Part shown: positions 41,464 through 50,061 of the stretch, in pieces | Layout: the number at the start of each line of letters is the position of its first letter | Numbering within the stretch: position 1 is the stretch's first letter | DNA from: Fictibacillus sp. BK138 | GTDB lineage: Bacteria > Bacillota > Bacilli > Bacillales > Fictibacillaceae | Assembly: GCF_004216955.1 (NCBI RefSeq) | Contig: NZ_SGXL01000001.1 | Location: 971,925 to 1,035,924 of the forward strand | Direction: 5' to 3' | Length of the DNA: 64,000 nt | Notes under the pieces: model-generated | Database searches by the model: none | Seen by the model: only the letters and a program-made list of their open reading frames with translations | What the model was told of the DNA's origin: nothing | Made by a program: the position numbers and the translations under genes

Positions 41464-44115
41464 ATGTTTCGGATAGAAGATCAAAAAGAGATCAACACAT
41501 TATTTAATGGATTTCTCGATATGATGTTTTTAATGAAAGTAGTGGATGAAGGAAAGAGATTTCAATATGCAGCAGCAAATGATTCAGCTCTTAAATATGC
41601 AGGTATCCAGAGAGATGTTATTGGCAGGTTTATGGACGAGGTACTGGATAAGAAACTAGCTGAAGAATTGCAAGCGGTATATAAACAAACAGTATTCTCT
41701 GAAGAATCAATTCAGTTTGAGACGGAAACGTTCCAAAATGGTATGCGCCAAACTGCATTGACGAACTTAACTCCTATACATAATAAACTTGGTGAGTGCA
41801 CCCATTTATTAGCATCTGTTAAAGACATTACTGAGACGAAAACCATTGCAGAAAAATTAGAAAGATCAGAAGAACAATATCGCATCCTTTATGCGGAACA
41901 AAAAAATGCTGAATCTTTGCTTATCGGTCAAAAAATAATATTAGAGATGATTGCGAAAGGAAACAGCTTGCATGATGTGTTTAAAGCCATTTCTTTGAAT
42001 TTTGAAGCAGCCATGCCGCAATCCGAAGTGTGTATCCATTTGGCTAATGAGCGGGATAAAAGACTTGAGTATGTATACTCTGCTAAACTGTCTGAATCAT
42101 TCGTTCAAGCTATTCATCAGATCGAAATTAATTCTTTTGAAGAGAGCTGCGGAAGAGCTGCGTTTACATACCAGCCTGTTATTTTGGTGGACATCGAGAA
42201 GGAACTAAAAAACGATAAAAAGAAACGAATGGCTTTGCAGCATGGAGTAAGAGCCTGCTGGAGCAACCCCATTCTTTCATCTTCAAATCAGCTGCTTGGA
42301 ATCTTAGCCGTATACTTTAATGCGCCTTCTTCGCCTGGTGAAAAAGATTGGGGAACAATGGAAGCGTTTACGCACCTTGCCGGTTTAGCGATCGAACAGA
42401 AGCAAAAAGAAGAAGCCCTTCGAAAAAGTGAAGCCAAGTTCAGAGCGATGACTGAAAATGTAACGGACTTAATCGTCACACTTGATATGAGTGGAAAGGT
42501 GAAGTATACATCGCCTTCTTACAAGTTTATCTTTGGAGCTGAAGCCAAACTGGGAAACTCTTTTCTAACGTATACACATCCGGAAGATATTCCTGCTGTA
42601 TCTGATAAATTTAGAATTCTTTTAAAGGATAAAAAGCCGACAGAGGTTCAGTTTCGTTATCTTCACACTAGTGGACACTACGTTACGATTGAAGCCAGGG
42701 CCATGCCGGTGCTGAAAGAATCAGGCGATATTGAGAACATTGTAGTCGTGGCAAGGGATATTACTGAAAGAAATAAGCACGAAGAACTTATTAAAAAGAT
42801 GGCCTATCAGGACCAGCTTACAGGTTTGCCCAATCGAAGATCATTTACAGAAGAGTTTGAAGGTCATATACATAGCGCTGAAAATAAGAGCCAGCAGCTG
42901 GGAGTCCTGTTTTTAGATTTAGATCGATTTAAATTTATTAATGATTCTCTCGGGCATTCTTTTGGGGACCTTGTCTTAAAAGAAGTTTCTTTAAGACTAA
43001 AACTGTTTACGAGTGGTTTTGGCAGAGTGTACCGCATGAGTGGAGATGAATTTACAATCATTCTAGAAGATATAAACGAAGAGAAGCTTAAACAGAAAAT
43101 GACTGACCTTCTAGAAATATTTTCAGAACCTATTTTAATAAAGGACGAAATGATACATATTACAGCGAGTATAGGAGTATCGATATTTCCTCTGGATGGT
43201 CACGATCCTAAAGCTTTATTGAAGAATGCCGACCTTGCGATGTACCGGGCTAAGGAAGATGGTAAGAACACGTACCAATATTATAAAAGTACACTTGACA
43301 GCAACAGTTATGAAAGATTATTAATGGAAAATGAGCTGCATGCAGCCATAGAAAATGATGAACTGCTATTGCATTACCAGCCAAGGTATTCAATAGATCG
43401 GACGTCTATCATTGCGTTAGAAGCCTTAATTCGATGGGATCATCCGAGATGGGGGATGATTTCACCAGCAGAATTCATTCCTTTAGCAGAAGAAACGGGA
43501 CTGATTACTAAAATAGGTGCATGGGTGATTCGAACAGCCTGCAGACAGACGAAAGAGTGGATAGATCGTGGATATTCCCCTGTAAGGATAGCCATAAATC
43601 TTTCTGCTAGGCAATTTTTGCAAAGAGATCTTGTTTCATCTATCCAATCTGTTCTGAAGGAAACGGGTTTGCCTCCGGAATATGTTGAACTTGAGATTAC
43701 GGAAAGCACATTAATGAAGTATGAAGAAACTATACTTTTTTCTATCGAACAATTAAAAAAAATGGGTGTGCATTTTGCGCTTGATGATTTCGGTACGGGT
43801 TATTCTTCGATGGGGTATTTAAAGAAATTCCATATTGATACTTTAAAGATCGATCAATCATTTATAAGAGGGATTGGTACTGAAACAGATGATTCTGCCA
43901 TTGCGACGGCCATCATCACTCTGGCACATTCATTAAAAATGAACGTGGTGGCTGAAGGTGTTGAAACAGAAGAACAATATAATTATTTAAAAAAGAAGAA
44001 CTGTAATGAAATCCAAGGATATTTTACGTGCAGGCCGATGGAAGCTAAAAAAATTGAGTTGTTGATGATGAAACATTTTAGTGGGATAAAAACAAACAAA
44101 CCTATTACTGTATAA
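41464..44115 (+). CDS. PAS-GAF-PAS-GGDEF-EAL c-di-GMP signalling protein
   Basis: 883 residues, soluble. PAS (about 10-130), GAF (about 155-315), PAS (about 325-440), GGDEF (about 445-610) and EAL (about 625-875). The diguanylate cyclase signature reads RMSGDEF (Ser526 for the first Gly), so cyclase activity is uncertain. The phosphodiesterase half looks intact: EAL at 653-655, NLSARQF, ELEITEST, DDFGTGYSS, LKIDQSFI and GVETEEQ. Most likely a sensory c-di-GMP phosphodiesterase. GGGGAG precedes the ATG. A c-di-GMP riboswitch lies 6 kb downstream. Confidence 0.93.
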   Translation: MFRIEDQKEINTLFNGFLDMMFLMKVVDEGKRFQYAAANDSALKYAGIQRDVIGRFMDEVLDKKLAEELQAVYKQTVFSEESIQFETETFQNGMRQTALTNLTPIHNKLGECTHLLASVKDITETKTIAEKLERSEEQYRILYAEQKNAESLLIGQKIILEMIAKGNSLHDVFKAISLNFEAAMPQSEVCIHLANERDKRLEYVYSAKLSESFVQAIHQIEINSFEESCGRAAFTYQPVILVDIEKELKNDKKKRMALQHGVRACWSNPILSSSNQLLGILAVYFNAPSSPGEKDWGTMEAFTHLAGLAIEQKQKEEALRKSEAKFRAMTENVTDLIVTLDMSGKVKYTSPSYKFIFGAEAKLGNSFLTYTHPEDIPAVSDKFRILLKDKKPTEVQFRYLHTSGHYVTIEARAMPVLKESGDIENIVVVARDITERNKHEELIKKMAYQDQLTGLPNRRSFTEEFEGHIHSAENKSQQLGVLFLDLDRFKFINDSLGHSFGDLVLKEVSLRLKLFTSGFGRVYRMSGDEFTIILEDINEEKLKQKMTDLLEIFSEPILIKDEMIHITASIGVSIFPLDGHDPKALLKNADLAMYRAKEDGKNTYQYYKSTLDSNSYERLLMENELHAAIENDELLLHYQPRYSIDRTSIIALEALIRWDHPRWGMISPAEFIPLAEETGLITKIGAWVIRTACRQTKEWIDRGYSPVRIAINLSARQFLQRDLVSSIQSVLKETGLPPEYVELEITESTLMKYEETILFSIEQLKKMGVHFALDDFGTGYSSMGYLKKFHIDTLKIDQSFIRGIGTETDDSAIATAIITLAHSLKMNVVAEGVETEEQYNYLKKKNCNEIQGYFTCRPMEAKKIELLMMKHFSGIKTNKPITV

Positions 44116-44120
44116 ATATA

Positions 44121-44147
44121 AAAGGGGCTTATTAAGCTCCTTTTTAC
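44121..44147. terminator. Terminator between convergent genes
   Basis: AAAGGGGCTTA/TAAGCTCCTTTT hairpin; it overlaps the stop of the next gene on the minus strand. Confidence 0.75.
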
Positions 44148-44851
44148 GCTTTATTTTCTTTTTCTTTTTCTGTTTTTTCTTTTAGGTCTTCCATTTCTTT
44201 TTTGAACCTCTTCGTTAGGGAGTTTTGATTTCCATAGAGGAATATCATATCGCCTTCTTGTATTTCAGTAGTATAGCTGTCCTTCCGTAAAGTAACATCC
44301 CCCCGCTTAATAAATAAAACCAGCATGTCATCTTCTATTTCTATAACGTCTTTTAGCTTCTTGCCGATGATTGACGAGTTATCATGGATTGGCAGTTCAA
44401 TTACGACATCATCTTCATCAAAATACATAACATCACGCAGAGGCAGATCAGCTAGATTGTATTGTTTTTCAAGATGTCCTTTAAACGATTTCTCCAAATA
44501 ATGTTTAAGTTTCGGTATGGTTAGGATTAGATAGATACCTAAAAGAACCAGAATAATCATTCCAAGCTCAATAGATCGAAATTCATCAGATAAAATATTG
44601 CTGATCGCAGAAATAACTACTGCAAGAGAGAAAACTCCAAATAGAATCAAAAAAGTGCTTAGCCTTCTTCTGATAGGGTGTTCTAAGATTAACTCTGACT
44701 CTCCTGTAGTAAATCCTGTTGCGGTAAACATGGAAATTACCTGGAAGCGCGCTATTTCCTTTTTTAATCCTGTGAATGTAAATAGAAGAACATTGATCTC
44801 AATTACGATTGCAATAATGGCAAAATATAATAACGTAAACAAAAAACCCAC
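44144..44851 (-). CDS. Membrane protein with RCK_C (TrkA-C) domain
   Basis: 235 residues: TM helices near 2-25, 60-85 and 90-112, then a cytosolic RCK_C/TrkA-C domain (about 135-215: DDVVIELPIHDNSSIIGKKLKDV, EGDMIFLYG). Between TM1 and TM2 lies MFTATGFTTGES, which resembles the filter loop of TrkH/KtrB-type cation transporters. RCK_C domains of several Bacillus K+ proteins bind c-di-AMP, so this one may too. The highly charged C-terminus is Lys/Glu-rich. Role unknown, probably in cation handling. Confidence 0.78.
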   Translation of the reverse strand: MGFLFTLLYFAIIAIVIEINVLLFTFTGLKKEIARFQVISMFTATGFTTGESELILEHPIRRRLSTFLILFGVFSLAVVISAISNILSDEFRSIELGMIILVLLGIYLILTIPKLKHYLEKSFKGHLEKQYNLADLPLRDVMYFDEDDVVIELPIHDNSSIIGKKLKDVIEIEDDMLVLFIKRGDVTLRKDSYTTEIQEGDMIFLYGNQNSLTKRFKKEMEDLKEKTEKEKENKA

Positions 44852-44985
44852 GAAGGCACCTCCGTCTAATACTTTCTATCTTCTTATACCCTAAAAGTAT
44901 ATATGTAATGATTCAAATTCACCTTTTTTGTAGTTTCATAAAAATTTTCTGGTACACATATAGTTTTGTACAGGAGGGGATTTGA

Positions 44986-45144
44986 ATGACAGGCTTTCTT
45001 ATTGCCTTATTACCGGCAGGACTATTATGCGGAGGAGTGGCTTTGCTCATACATTCATTCGTGAAGAAGGACACCTATCACTATGATAAAGATCACCTTT
45101 GGGAAGATGCACCACAAACTTCGGAAGATTATCGTATCAAATAG
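44986..45144 (+). CDS. Small single-TM protein
   Basis: 52 residues, with AGGAGGGG 6 bases before the ATG. TM helix about 3-26, then a hydrophilic tail rich in Asp, Tyr and His (KDTYHYDKDHLWEDAP). No family recognised. The strong ribosome binding site supports a real gene. Confidence 0.65.
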   Translation: MTGFLIALLPAGLLCGGVALLIHSFVKKDTYHYDKDHLWEDAPQTSEDYRIK

Positions 45145-45218
45145 CACATTCATTACTTGATATTTTCCTCCATTATGGTAAAAAGTAATAAAACAATAAT
45201 TAGAATTGAGGACGTAAT

Positions 45219-45944
45219 GTGAGGAAAGTTTCAAAAAAGTGGCTAGTTGGAGGAGCGATCCTTGCCATCCTTTTATTTGCTATTTTTCAAGCAGGAAAAA
45301 CAGAAGGTTCTAATAAGACAAAGACAATAAAAATAGTCGCACTTGGTGATTCATTAACGTATGGTGTGGGCGATCCTTCAAAGACCGGATATATTGGCGT
45401 TGTGCGTCAAAATATTCAGAAGGAAACCGGAAGAAATGTAATCGTAAATAATTTCGGAATCAGCGGACAACGATCAGACCAACTTTTACGTCAATTGGAC
45501 AATGGCGTCGTAATAAAAGCCCTCAAGCAGGCTGAATATGTGTTTGTATTTATAGGTACGAACGATTTTAGGCATGCAGCTGGCTGGAACTTCCGTCAGC
45601 TCCCACAGCAGCCGCTCTTGCTCGGAAAGGAAAAGCTGCGCAATAATTTAAGCAAAACACTTACTGTTATCAGGGAGAACAACTCTTTTGCACAAGTATA
45701 TGTTTTAGGGTTATATAACCCATATTTCGGAAAGGAGTATGACAAAAAAGCTCCAGAGAGTATACGTTCGTGGAATGAAGCAATTATTGAAGCGAGTAAA
45801 GAAAGCACATTGACGAAATACATCTCTACGTATGAACTTTATGAAAATATTGAGAAAGACATGTATTTTTCAGATTCTTTGCATCCGAACCGAAGAGGTT
45901 ATTATAAAATGGGTAATTGGGTTTACAATCAGTGGAAGCCATAA
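45219..45944 (+). CDS. SGNH/GDSL-family lipase or esterase (YpmR-like)
   Basis: 241 residues, GTG start with TGAGGAC upstream. Signal anchor about 8-26. GDSL blocks: ALGDSLTYGVGDP (Ser nucleophile), the oxyanion Gly in NNFGISGQRSD, GTNDF, and DSLHPNRRGY with the catalytic Asp and His. Likely exported and membrane-tethered, acting on acyl esters of wall or lipid. Followed by a terminator. Confidence 0.9.
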   Translation: MRKVSKKWLVGGAILAILLFAIFQAGKTEGSNKTKTIKIVALGDSLTYGVGDPSKTGYIGVVRQNIQKETGRNVIVNNFGISGQRSDQLLRQLDNGVVIKALKQAEYVFVFIGTNDFRHAAGWNFRQLPQQPLLLGKEKLRNNLSKTLTVIRENNSFAQVYVLGLYNPYFGKEYDKKAPESIRSWNEAIIEASKESTLTKYISTYELYENIEKDMYFSDSLHPNRRGYYKMGNWVYNQWKP

Positions 45945-45945
45945 G

Positions 45946-45974
45946 AAAAAGCTGACCGAATTGGTCAGCTTTCT
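45946..45974. terminator. Terminator between convergent genes
   Basis: AAAGCTGACC/GGTCAGCTTT hairpin with a 6-base loop. Confidence 0.85.
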
Positions 45975-45979
45975 TCATA

Positions 45980-46174
45980 CTATTTTTTAAATTGAGCATC
46001 TAATTTTCCATTCATGTCGATTAGGAAACCAATCTCGCGGCCTAATAACTCACCAAGTTCTTTGGCTTTTTTTTCACTTTCATTTTTTATCTGCTCAATC
46101 GTTAATTCGCCTTTGAGTTTTGAAGCACCAACGATAATGCTTAGATCACCTTTTTCATAAAATACGATCTTCAT
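45980..46174 (-). CDS. Small hypothetical protein
   Basis: 64 residues, with AGGGAGGT before the ATG. Predicted beta-alpha fold (MKIVFYEKGDLSIIVGASKLKG, then a helix of Lys/Glu). No family recognised with confidence. It lies between a convergent lipase gene and the c-di-AMP riboswitch leader on the other strand. Confidence 0.65.
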   Translation of the reverse strand: MKIVFYEKGDLSIIVGASKLKGELTIEQIKNESEKKAKELGELLGREIGFLIDMNGKLDAQFKK

Positions 46175-46357
46175 TTACAATACCTCCCTGAAAAATAGAA
46201 CCTTTTACATCATTCGCTTACACGTTTTGGCTTATGGGGTAGAAAAGAAGTTTTGGAAAAACCTTCATGAAGAAACATTTAAATGGAATAAATATGCATG
46301 TTCAGAAATCTTGACAAGTTTTTATGTATGTTGATAAGATTAAAGCACGTTAATATG

Positions 46358-46515
46358 ATTCGCTGAATTCTTTTGTTCTATTCTGAACTTAAAAGAAGCG
46401 GGGGAACCACAACTTTGGCACTAAAGCCTTGGGATGAATTTGTTAAAAGCAGAAGGGATAACTCTCAATTCCCTAATCCGACAGCTAACCCCGTAAGCGT
46501 TTTTGGAGAGAGAGC
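46358..46515 (+). promoter_or_regulatory. c-di-AMP riboswitch (ydaO/yuaA type)
   Basis: Conserved blocks in order: CGCTGAATTC, GCGGGGGAACCAC, CTTGGGATGAATT, CCCTAATCCGACAGCTAACC, CCGTAAGCG and GGAGAGAGAGC, the signature of the ydaO aptamer. It precedes a terminator hairpin and then a DAACS symporter gene. In known cases c-di-AMP binding favours termination. Confidence 0.93.
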
Positions 46516-46551
46516 TTATATACATGGGCTAAGTCTATGTGTTGCAGTGTA

Positions 46552-46590
46552 CCCCACGGAAAATTCCTCTCTAGTTTTCGTGGGTTTTTA
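46552..46590 (+). terminator. Riboswitch-controlled terminator
   Basis: CCCACGGAAAA/TTTTCGTGGG hairpin with T5 tail, about 37 bases after the aptamer and 92 bases before the symporter gene. Confidence 0.88.
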
Positions 46591-46681
46591 TATGCAAACA
46601 AAAATTTAGGCATGTATTAGGACACACTCCTCATACTATAGTAACAATAGTAAGAATTTTCTAATAAAGGGGGATGCGTTT

Positions 46682-47917
46682 ATGAAGTTATCAACAAAAA
46701 TCTTGATTGCATTGGCACTTGGGGTTGTTGCGGGTCTTATTCTCAACTTAGCCTTGCCAGATGCTTTCGCGACACTGGATAAGTATGTATTAAAACCAGT
46801 GGGAACATTATTCTTAAACCTTATTAAAATGCTCGTTGTACCAATTGTGTTCTTCTCAATCGTACTAGGTACAGCAGGTTTGGGTGATCCAAAAAAATTA
46901 GGACGTATCGGTGTAAAAACAATCGGTTTCTTCCTTGCAACTACAACAATCGCCATTATTATTGCTATGTCGTTAGCACTTATTTTTAAACCTGGCGTAG
47001 GTGACTTTGAAACCGAAGGAGCAAAATTTGAAGCTCAGGAAGCTCCGGCTGTAACAGATACTTTGTTAGGAATTATTCCTACTAACCCTGTTCAGGCTAT
47101 GGCTGATGGAAACATGCTTCAAATCATTGCATTCTCAGTATTTGTTGGTTTTGCGTTAACAATGCTGGGCAGCAAGACAAAGGGACTTTTAAACTTGGTT
47201 GAACAAGGTAATGAAGTAATGATGTACCTTGTAAACCTAATAATGAAGTTCGCTCCATATGGTGCCTTCGCGTTGATTGCTTCCGCGATTGGAAGCCAAG
47301 GTATGGAAGCGATTAAAGCAATGGGATTATATATGATTATAGTCATTGCGGCGCTAGCTATTCATTCGATCGTAACTTATGGAGGGGGAGTAGCTTTATT
47401 AGCCAAAAAGAGTCCGGTTTGGTTCTTTAAAGGATTCTCGCCAGCTATGTCAGTTGCTTTCAGTACTTCAAGTTCAAGTGCTACACTTCCGATATCTATG
47501 AAAACTGCTCAAGAAAACCTAGGTGTTCGTAAGTCTGTGAGCGGTTTTGTTCAGCCGCTTGGTGCTACGATCAACATGGATGGAACAGCAATTATGCAAG
47601 GGGTAGCAACAATCTTTATTGCACAAGTGTATGATGTGAACTTAAGCATCGGTGCAATGCTTACGGTTATCTTAACGGCAGTACTGGCAAGTATCGGTAC
47701 AGCCGGTGTACCAGGGGTTGGGCTTATCATGTTAGCGATGGTCCTAAACTCTGTAGGATTGCCGGTTGAAGGTATCGCATTGATTCTAGGTGTAGACCGT
47801 CTTCTAGATATGCTTAGAACAGCGGTTAATATTACAGGTGATGCAGCGTGTGCTCTTATCGTCGACAAAGGTGAAGATAAGCATGTTGGCGAAAGAAAAG
47901 AAGAGGCAACTGCTTAA
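46682..47917 (+). CDS. Dicarboxylate/amino acid:cation symporter (DAACS family)
   Basis: 411 residues, about eight TM helices plus two hairpin loops. Family marks: the serine-rich HP1 tip SVAFSTSSSSATLPIS, the NMDGTA motif in TM7 (TINMDGTAIMQG), HP2 GIAGVPG-type sequence (IGTAGVPGVG) and DRLLDMLRTAVNITGD in TM8. The Arg and Asp in TM8 fit an acidic amino acid or dicarboxylate carrier such as GltP/GltT, driven by Na+ or H+. AAGGGGG precedes the ATG. Expression is predicted to fall when c-di-AMP is high. Confidence 0.95.
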   Translation: MKLSTKILIALALGVVAGLILNLALPDAFATLDKYVLKPVGTLFLNLIKMLVVPIVFFSIVLGTAGLGDPKKLGRIGVKTIGFFLATTTIAIIIAMSLALIFKPGVGDFETEGAKFEAQEAPAVTDTLLGIIPTNPVQAMADGNMLQIIAFSVFVGFALTMLGSKTKGLLNLVEQGNEVMMYLVNLIMKFAPYGAFALIASAIGSQGMEAIKAMGLYMIIVIAALAIHSIVTYGGGVALLAKKSPVWFFKGFSPAMSVAFSTSSSSATLPISMKTAQENLGVRKSVSGFVQPLGATINMDGTAIMQGVATIFIAQVYDVNLSIGAMLTVILTAVLASIGTAGVPGVGLIMLAMVLNSVGLPVEGIALILGVDRLLDMLRTAVNITGDAACALIVDKGEDKHVGERKEEATA

Positions 47918-47925
47918 TAAATTTT

Positions 47926-47957
47926 ATCAAAAGCCGCAGGTTTTCCTGCGGCTTTTA
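47926..47957 (+). terminator. Terminator of the symporter gene
   Basis: AAAAGCCGCAGG/CCTGCGGCTTTT with a 4-base loop. Confidence 0.9.
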
Positions 47958-48065
47958 TTTATGCCTAAATCCCTAGTTTAGTGAAAATGAGTAAATAAAT
48001 GTAAGCAAAAACCGAACTTCATGTTAAAATAGATAAATACATAATGATGTTTCGGAGTGATATTT

Positions 48066-48749
48066 TTGGAAAAGTGGCTTGAATTAATAATACTTGCTGG
48101 AAAAGTTATTTGGGTGCAGCTGCAAACTGTTATTAATCCTGTTGTTGAGTTAATAGAAAGCGGTATGAATTCTTTTTGGTTTGTATTTGCTTTAACTGTA
48201 ATAACTGGGTTCATCATCTTAGAGATCCTTTATAGAGCTATAACTTTTTATCAGGCGCACAATTTTATTCACCGAAAGATGGTCAGGGAACCTGCCAGGG
48301 ATATTGAATTTAGTCTCTTTTTAAAGACTCTTTGGCAATCAGACCGATCTAAAGGGTTAGTAGCAAATGCGAAAGCAGCAAAAAGCCGGTACTTACAGTT
48401 TAATTTACAAGAAAGACTTTTTGTTCAGAATAATTTGCAGCAGCGAATGAGATTTCTGAGAAATAATCAGGCCCTATTTTTATTGGCGGCAATTTTTACA
48501 GGATTACTATCGAGTATTGCAGCGAATGTGCTGCCTATCAACTCTGTAAGTTTTACAGGTGAAAGTGTTTTGAAAACGGTCTTATTTTTACTTGCATGGC
48601 TTTTTATCATGCAATCAAAGTATGTTTCGATGAAAAAACAGACCTATTATCATCTTGCTTGGATGCAGGAAACGAATAGAACTGCAGCTGTTGATTTCAT
48701 TCAAGATGATGCAGCTGTCTCTATCAATGAAAACAACCCTACGTACTAA
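48066..48749 (+). CDS. Hypothetical membrane protein
   Basis: 227 residues from the TTG at 48066 (CGGAG 9 bases upstream; a GTG at 48057 is possible). TM helices near 33-55, 137-155 and 168-185, with a basic helical region between (about 60-130). No family recognised. The last codons form the left arm of the terminator. Confidence 0.65.
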   Translation: MEKWLELIILAGKVIWVQLQTVINPVVELIESGMNSFWFVFALTVITGFIILEILYRAITFYQAHNFIHRKMVREPARDIEFSLFLKTLWQSDRSKGLVANAKAAKSRYLQFNLQERLFVQNNLQQRMRFLRNNQALFLLAAIFTGLLSSIAANVLPINSVSFTGESVLKTVLFLLAWLFIMQSKYVSMKKQTYYHLAWMQETNRTAAVDFIQDDAAVSINENNPTY

Positions 48750-48772
48750 CGCGATACGTAAGGGTTGTTTTT
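48730..48772 (+). terminator. Terminator overlapping the end of the 48066 gene
   Basis: AACAACCCTACGTA/TACGT-A-AGGGTTGTT hairpin and T6. The stop codon lies in the loop, and the structure reaches into the convergent glycosylase gene. Confidence 0.85.
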
Positions 48773-49321
48773 TATCCAAAAACGGTATGGGAAAAATACG
48801 GCCGCTTCTGCATACTGAATGCCTATTCTTGGTCCAGACTCTATTTCATGAGACTGGATTTTCATTTTTTCTTTTATACTTATTCCGCACATATTCATTT
48901 TTTGACCAGAATGTTCTAGCGAAAATCCCATACTTTTTGAAAGCTTTCCAGGACCATTTGTGAGCTGTACCTCTTTTTTTATATTTCCCCTTCTTTCTTT
49001 CATGATCTCTATCCCTTTAATCGGCTGGATAGCTCTTATTAAAATCGCTTCTGGTTTATCTACCGGACCGGACACGATATTGAAGCAAACATGCATCCCA
49101 TATATAAAATAAGTATAAATTGTTCCTGCTTCATGAAACATGACCTCTGTTCTAGGAGTTCTTCGGTTTCCAAAAGAATGGGCTGCCCGGTCTTCTGGGC
49201 CTAAATAAGCTTCTGTTTCAACAATTAGGCCTGAAGTTAAACCCTGATTATTTTTATGAATAAGTTCCATTCCAAGAAGTCTATTTGCAAGTTCGAGTGT
49301 TGGCAGATTCCATAAATCCAT
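48746..49321 (-). CDS. 3-methyladenine DNA glycosylase (AAG/MPG family)
   Basis: 191 residues. Excises alkylated purines to start base-excision repair. Motifs of the family: IVETEAYLGPEDRAAHSFGNRRTPR with the catalytic Glu, then MFHEAGTIYTYFIYGMHVCFNIV. It corresponds to B. subtilis YxlJ (Aag). AGGAGAAAAAA before the ATG. Convergent with the preceding gene. Confidence 0.94.
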   Translation of the reverse strand: MDLWNLPTLELANRLLGMELIHKNNQGLTSGLIVETEAYLGPEDRAAHSFGNRRTPRTEVMFHEAGTIYTYFIYGMHVCFNIVSGPVDKPEAILIRAIQPIKGIEIMKERRGNIKKEVQLTNGPGKLSKSMGFSLEHSGQKMNMCGISIKEKMKIQSHEIESGPRIGIQYAEAAVFFPYRFWIKNNPYVSR

Positions 49322-49485
49322 TTTTTTCTCCTATAATGTATGACATGAGGATGATATTAGTAAAATAAACGATAGAATTTGTAGTATTATGTTACCTTTT
49401 GTCGGAGTTTTACAAACGTAAAAAAAAGGAAATCATAAGGTTAGAAAGAAGTTTTTATAAAGCAAATAAATAGGAGGCGTTTAAT

Positions 49486-49650
49486 GTGGATGGTTGGGTT
49501 AATGAAACAGGAATTTATCAGAATCTCTCCAAAAGACGCTGGGAATATTGGGAAGTTAGTCAGCAAGGAGTAAAAACAATGGTTTCATGGCTTTGCTGGA
49601 ATGCGCCTAATTCTGTTTATGAACAATGGAGTAAATCTGTCTTACATTAA
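49486..49650 (+). CDS. Small tryptophan-rich hypothetical protein
   Basis: 54 residues from the GTG at 49486, with AGGAGG 8 bases upstream. Six tryptophans (W4, W19, W22, W35, W38 and W48), no membrane helix. An ATG two bases earlier (49484) opens another frame of 29 codons; the GTG frame is preferred because it runs to a terminator. No family recognised. Confidence 0.6.
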   Translation: MDGWVNETGIYQNLSKRRWEYWEVSQQGVKTMVSWLCWNAPNSVYEQWSKSVLH

Positions 49651-49662
49651 ACGAAGTGTTTT

Positions 49663-49697
49663 TTTAAGTTCCTTTCTTATGGAAGGGACTTTTTTAT
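49663..49697 (+). terminator. Terminator after the Trp-rich gene
   Basis: AAGTTCCTTTC/GGAAGGGACTT imperfect hairpin with T6 tail. Confidence 0.7.
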
Positions 49698-49761
49698 TTT
49701 CTGAAAATGCTTGAATCTTCTTTAAGGTGGTTAAAATGGTTAAAAAAAAGGAGATTGAGGA

Positions 49762-49950
49762 ATGAATCATAATAAGGGCCAGTTGAGAAGAGCTGTCGAA
49801 GGAAGAAAACAGCGTTTGATTCAGCATCTTATTCATAAGGGGCTATACGGCTATGAAGATCATAGGCATTTAACAGAATTTACATTGACAGAATTAGAAT
49901 CAGAATGGAAAAATGCTCAACTATTAGGGAGAGAGGATCATATTAGTTGA
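49762..49950 (+). CDS. FbpA-like small basic protein
   Basis: 62 residues, with AAAGGAGATTGAGG before the ATG. Matches the Fur-regulated basic protein FbpA family of Bacillus (LRRAVEGRKQRLIQHLIHKGLYG, LTLTELESEWK). In B. subtilis FbpA and its relatives help the FsrA small RNA in the iron-sparing response. No convincing Fur box was found upstream, so iron control here is not shown. Confidence 0.75.
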   Translation: MNHNKGQLRRAVEGRKQRLIQHLIHKGLYGYEDHRHLTEFTLTELESEWKNAQLLGREDHIS

Positions 49951-49996
49951 ATATTTTTGAAATATTTAAAAAATAGGTACTTCTTTACTTTGTTTT

Positions 49997-50005
49997 TGGT
50001 ATAAT
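49997..50005 (+). promoter_or_regulatory. Extended -10 promoter before the c-di-GMP riboswitch
   Basis: TGGTATAAT, an extended -10 with a perfect hexamer; no good -35 is seen, as is common for this class. Confidence 0.7.
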
Positions 50006-50061
50006 ACTCCTATGGGTAGGGAAAAGGGTTTATTTTTACGACAAAATAACAGAAGAAATAC

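Noticed and set aside
46373-46609. 78-codon open frame before the DAACS gene
   Set aside because: It covers the conserved c-di-AMP aptamer and its terminator; no ribosome binding site.
49698-49761. Fur box upstream of the fbpA-like gene
   Set aside because: No sequence close to GATAATGATTATC was found, so iron control is not claimed.
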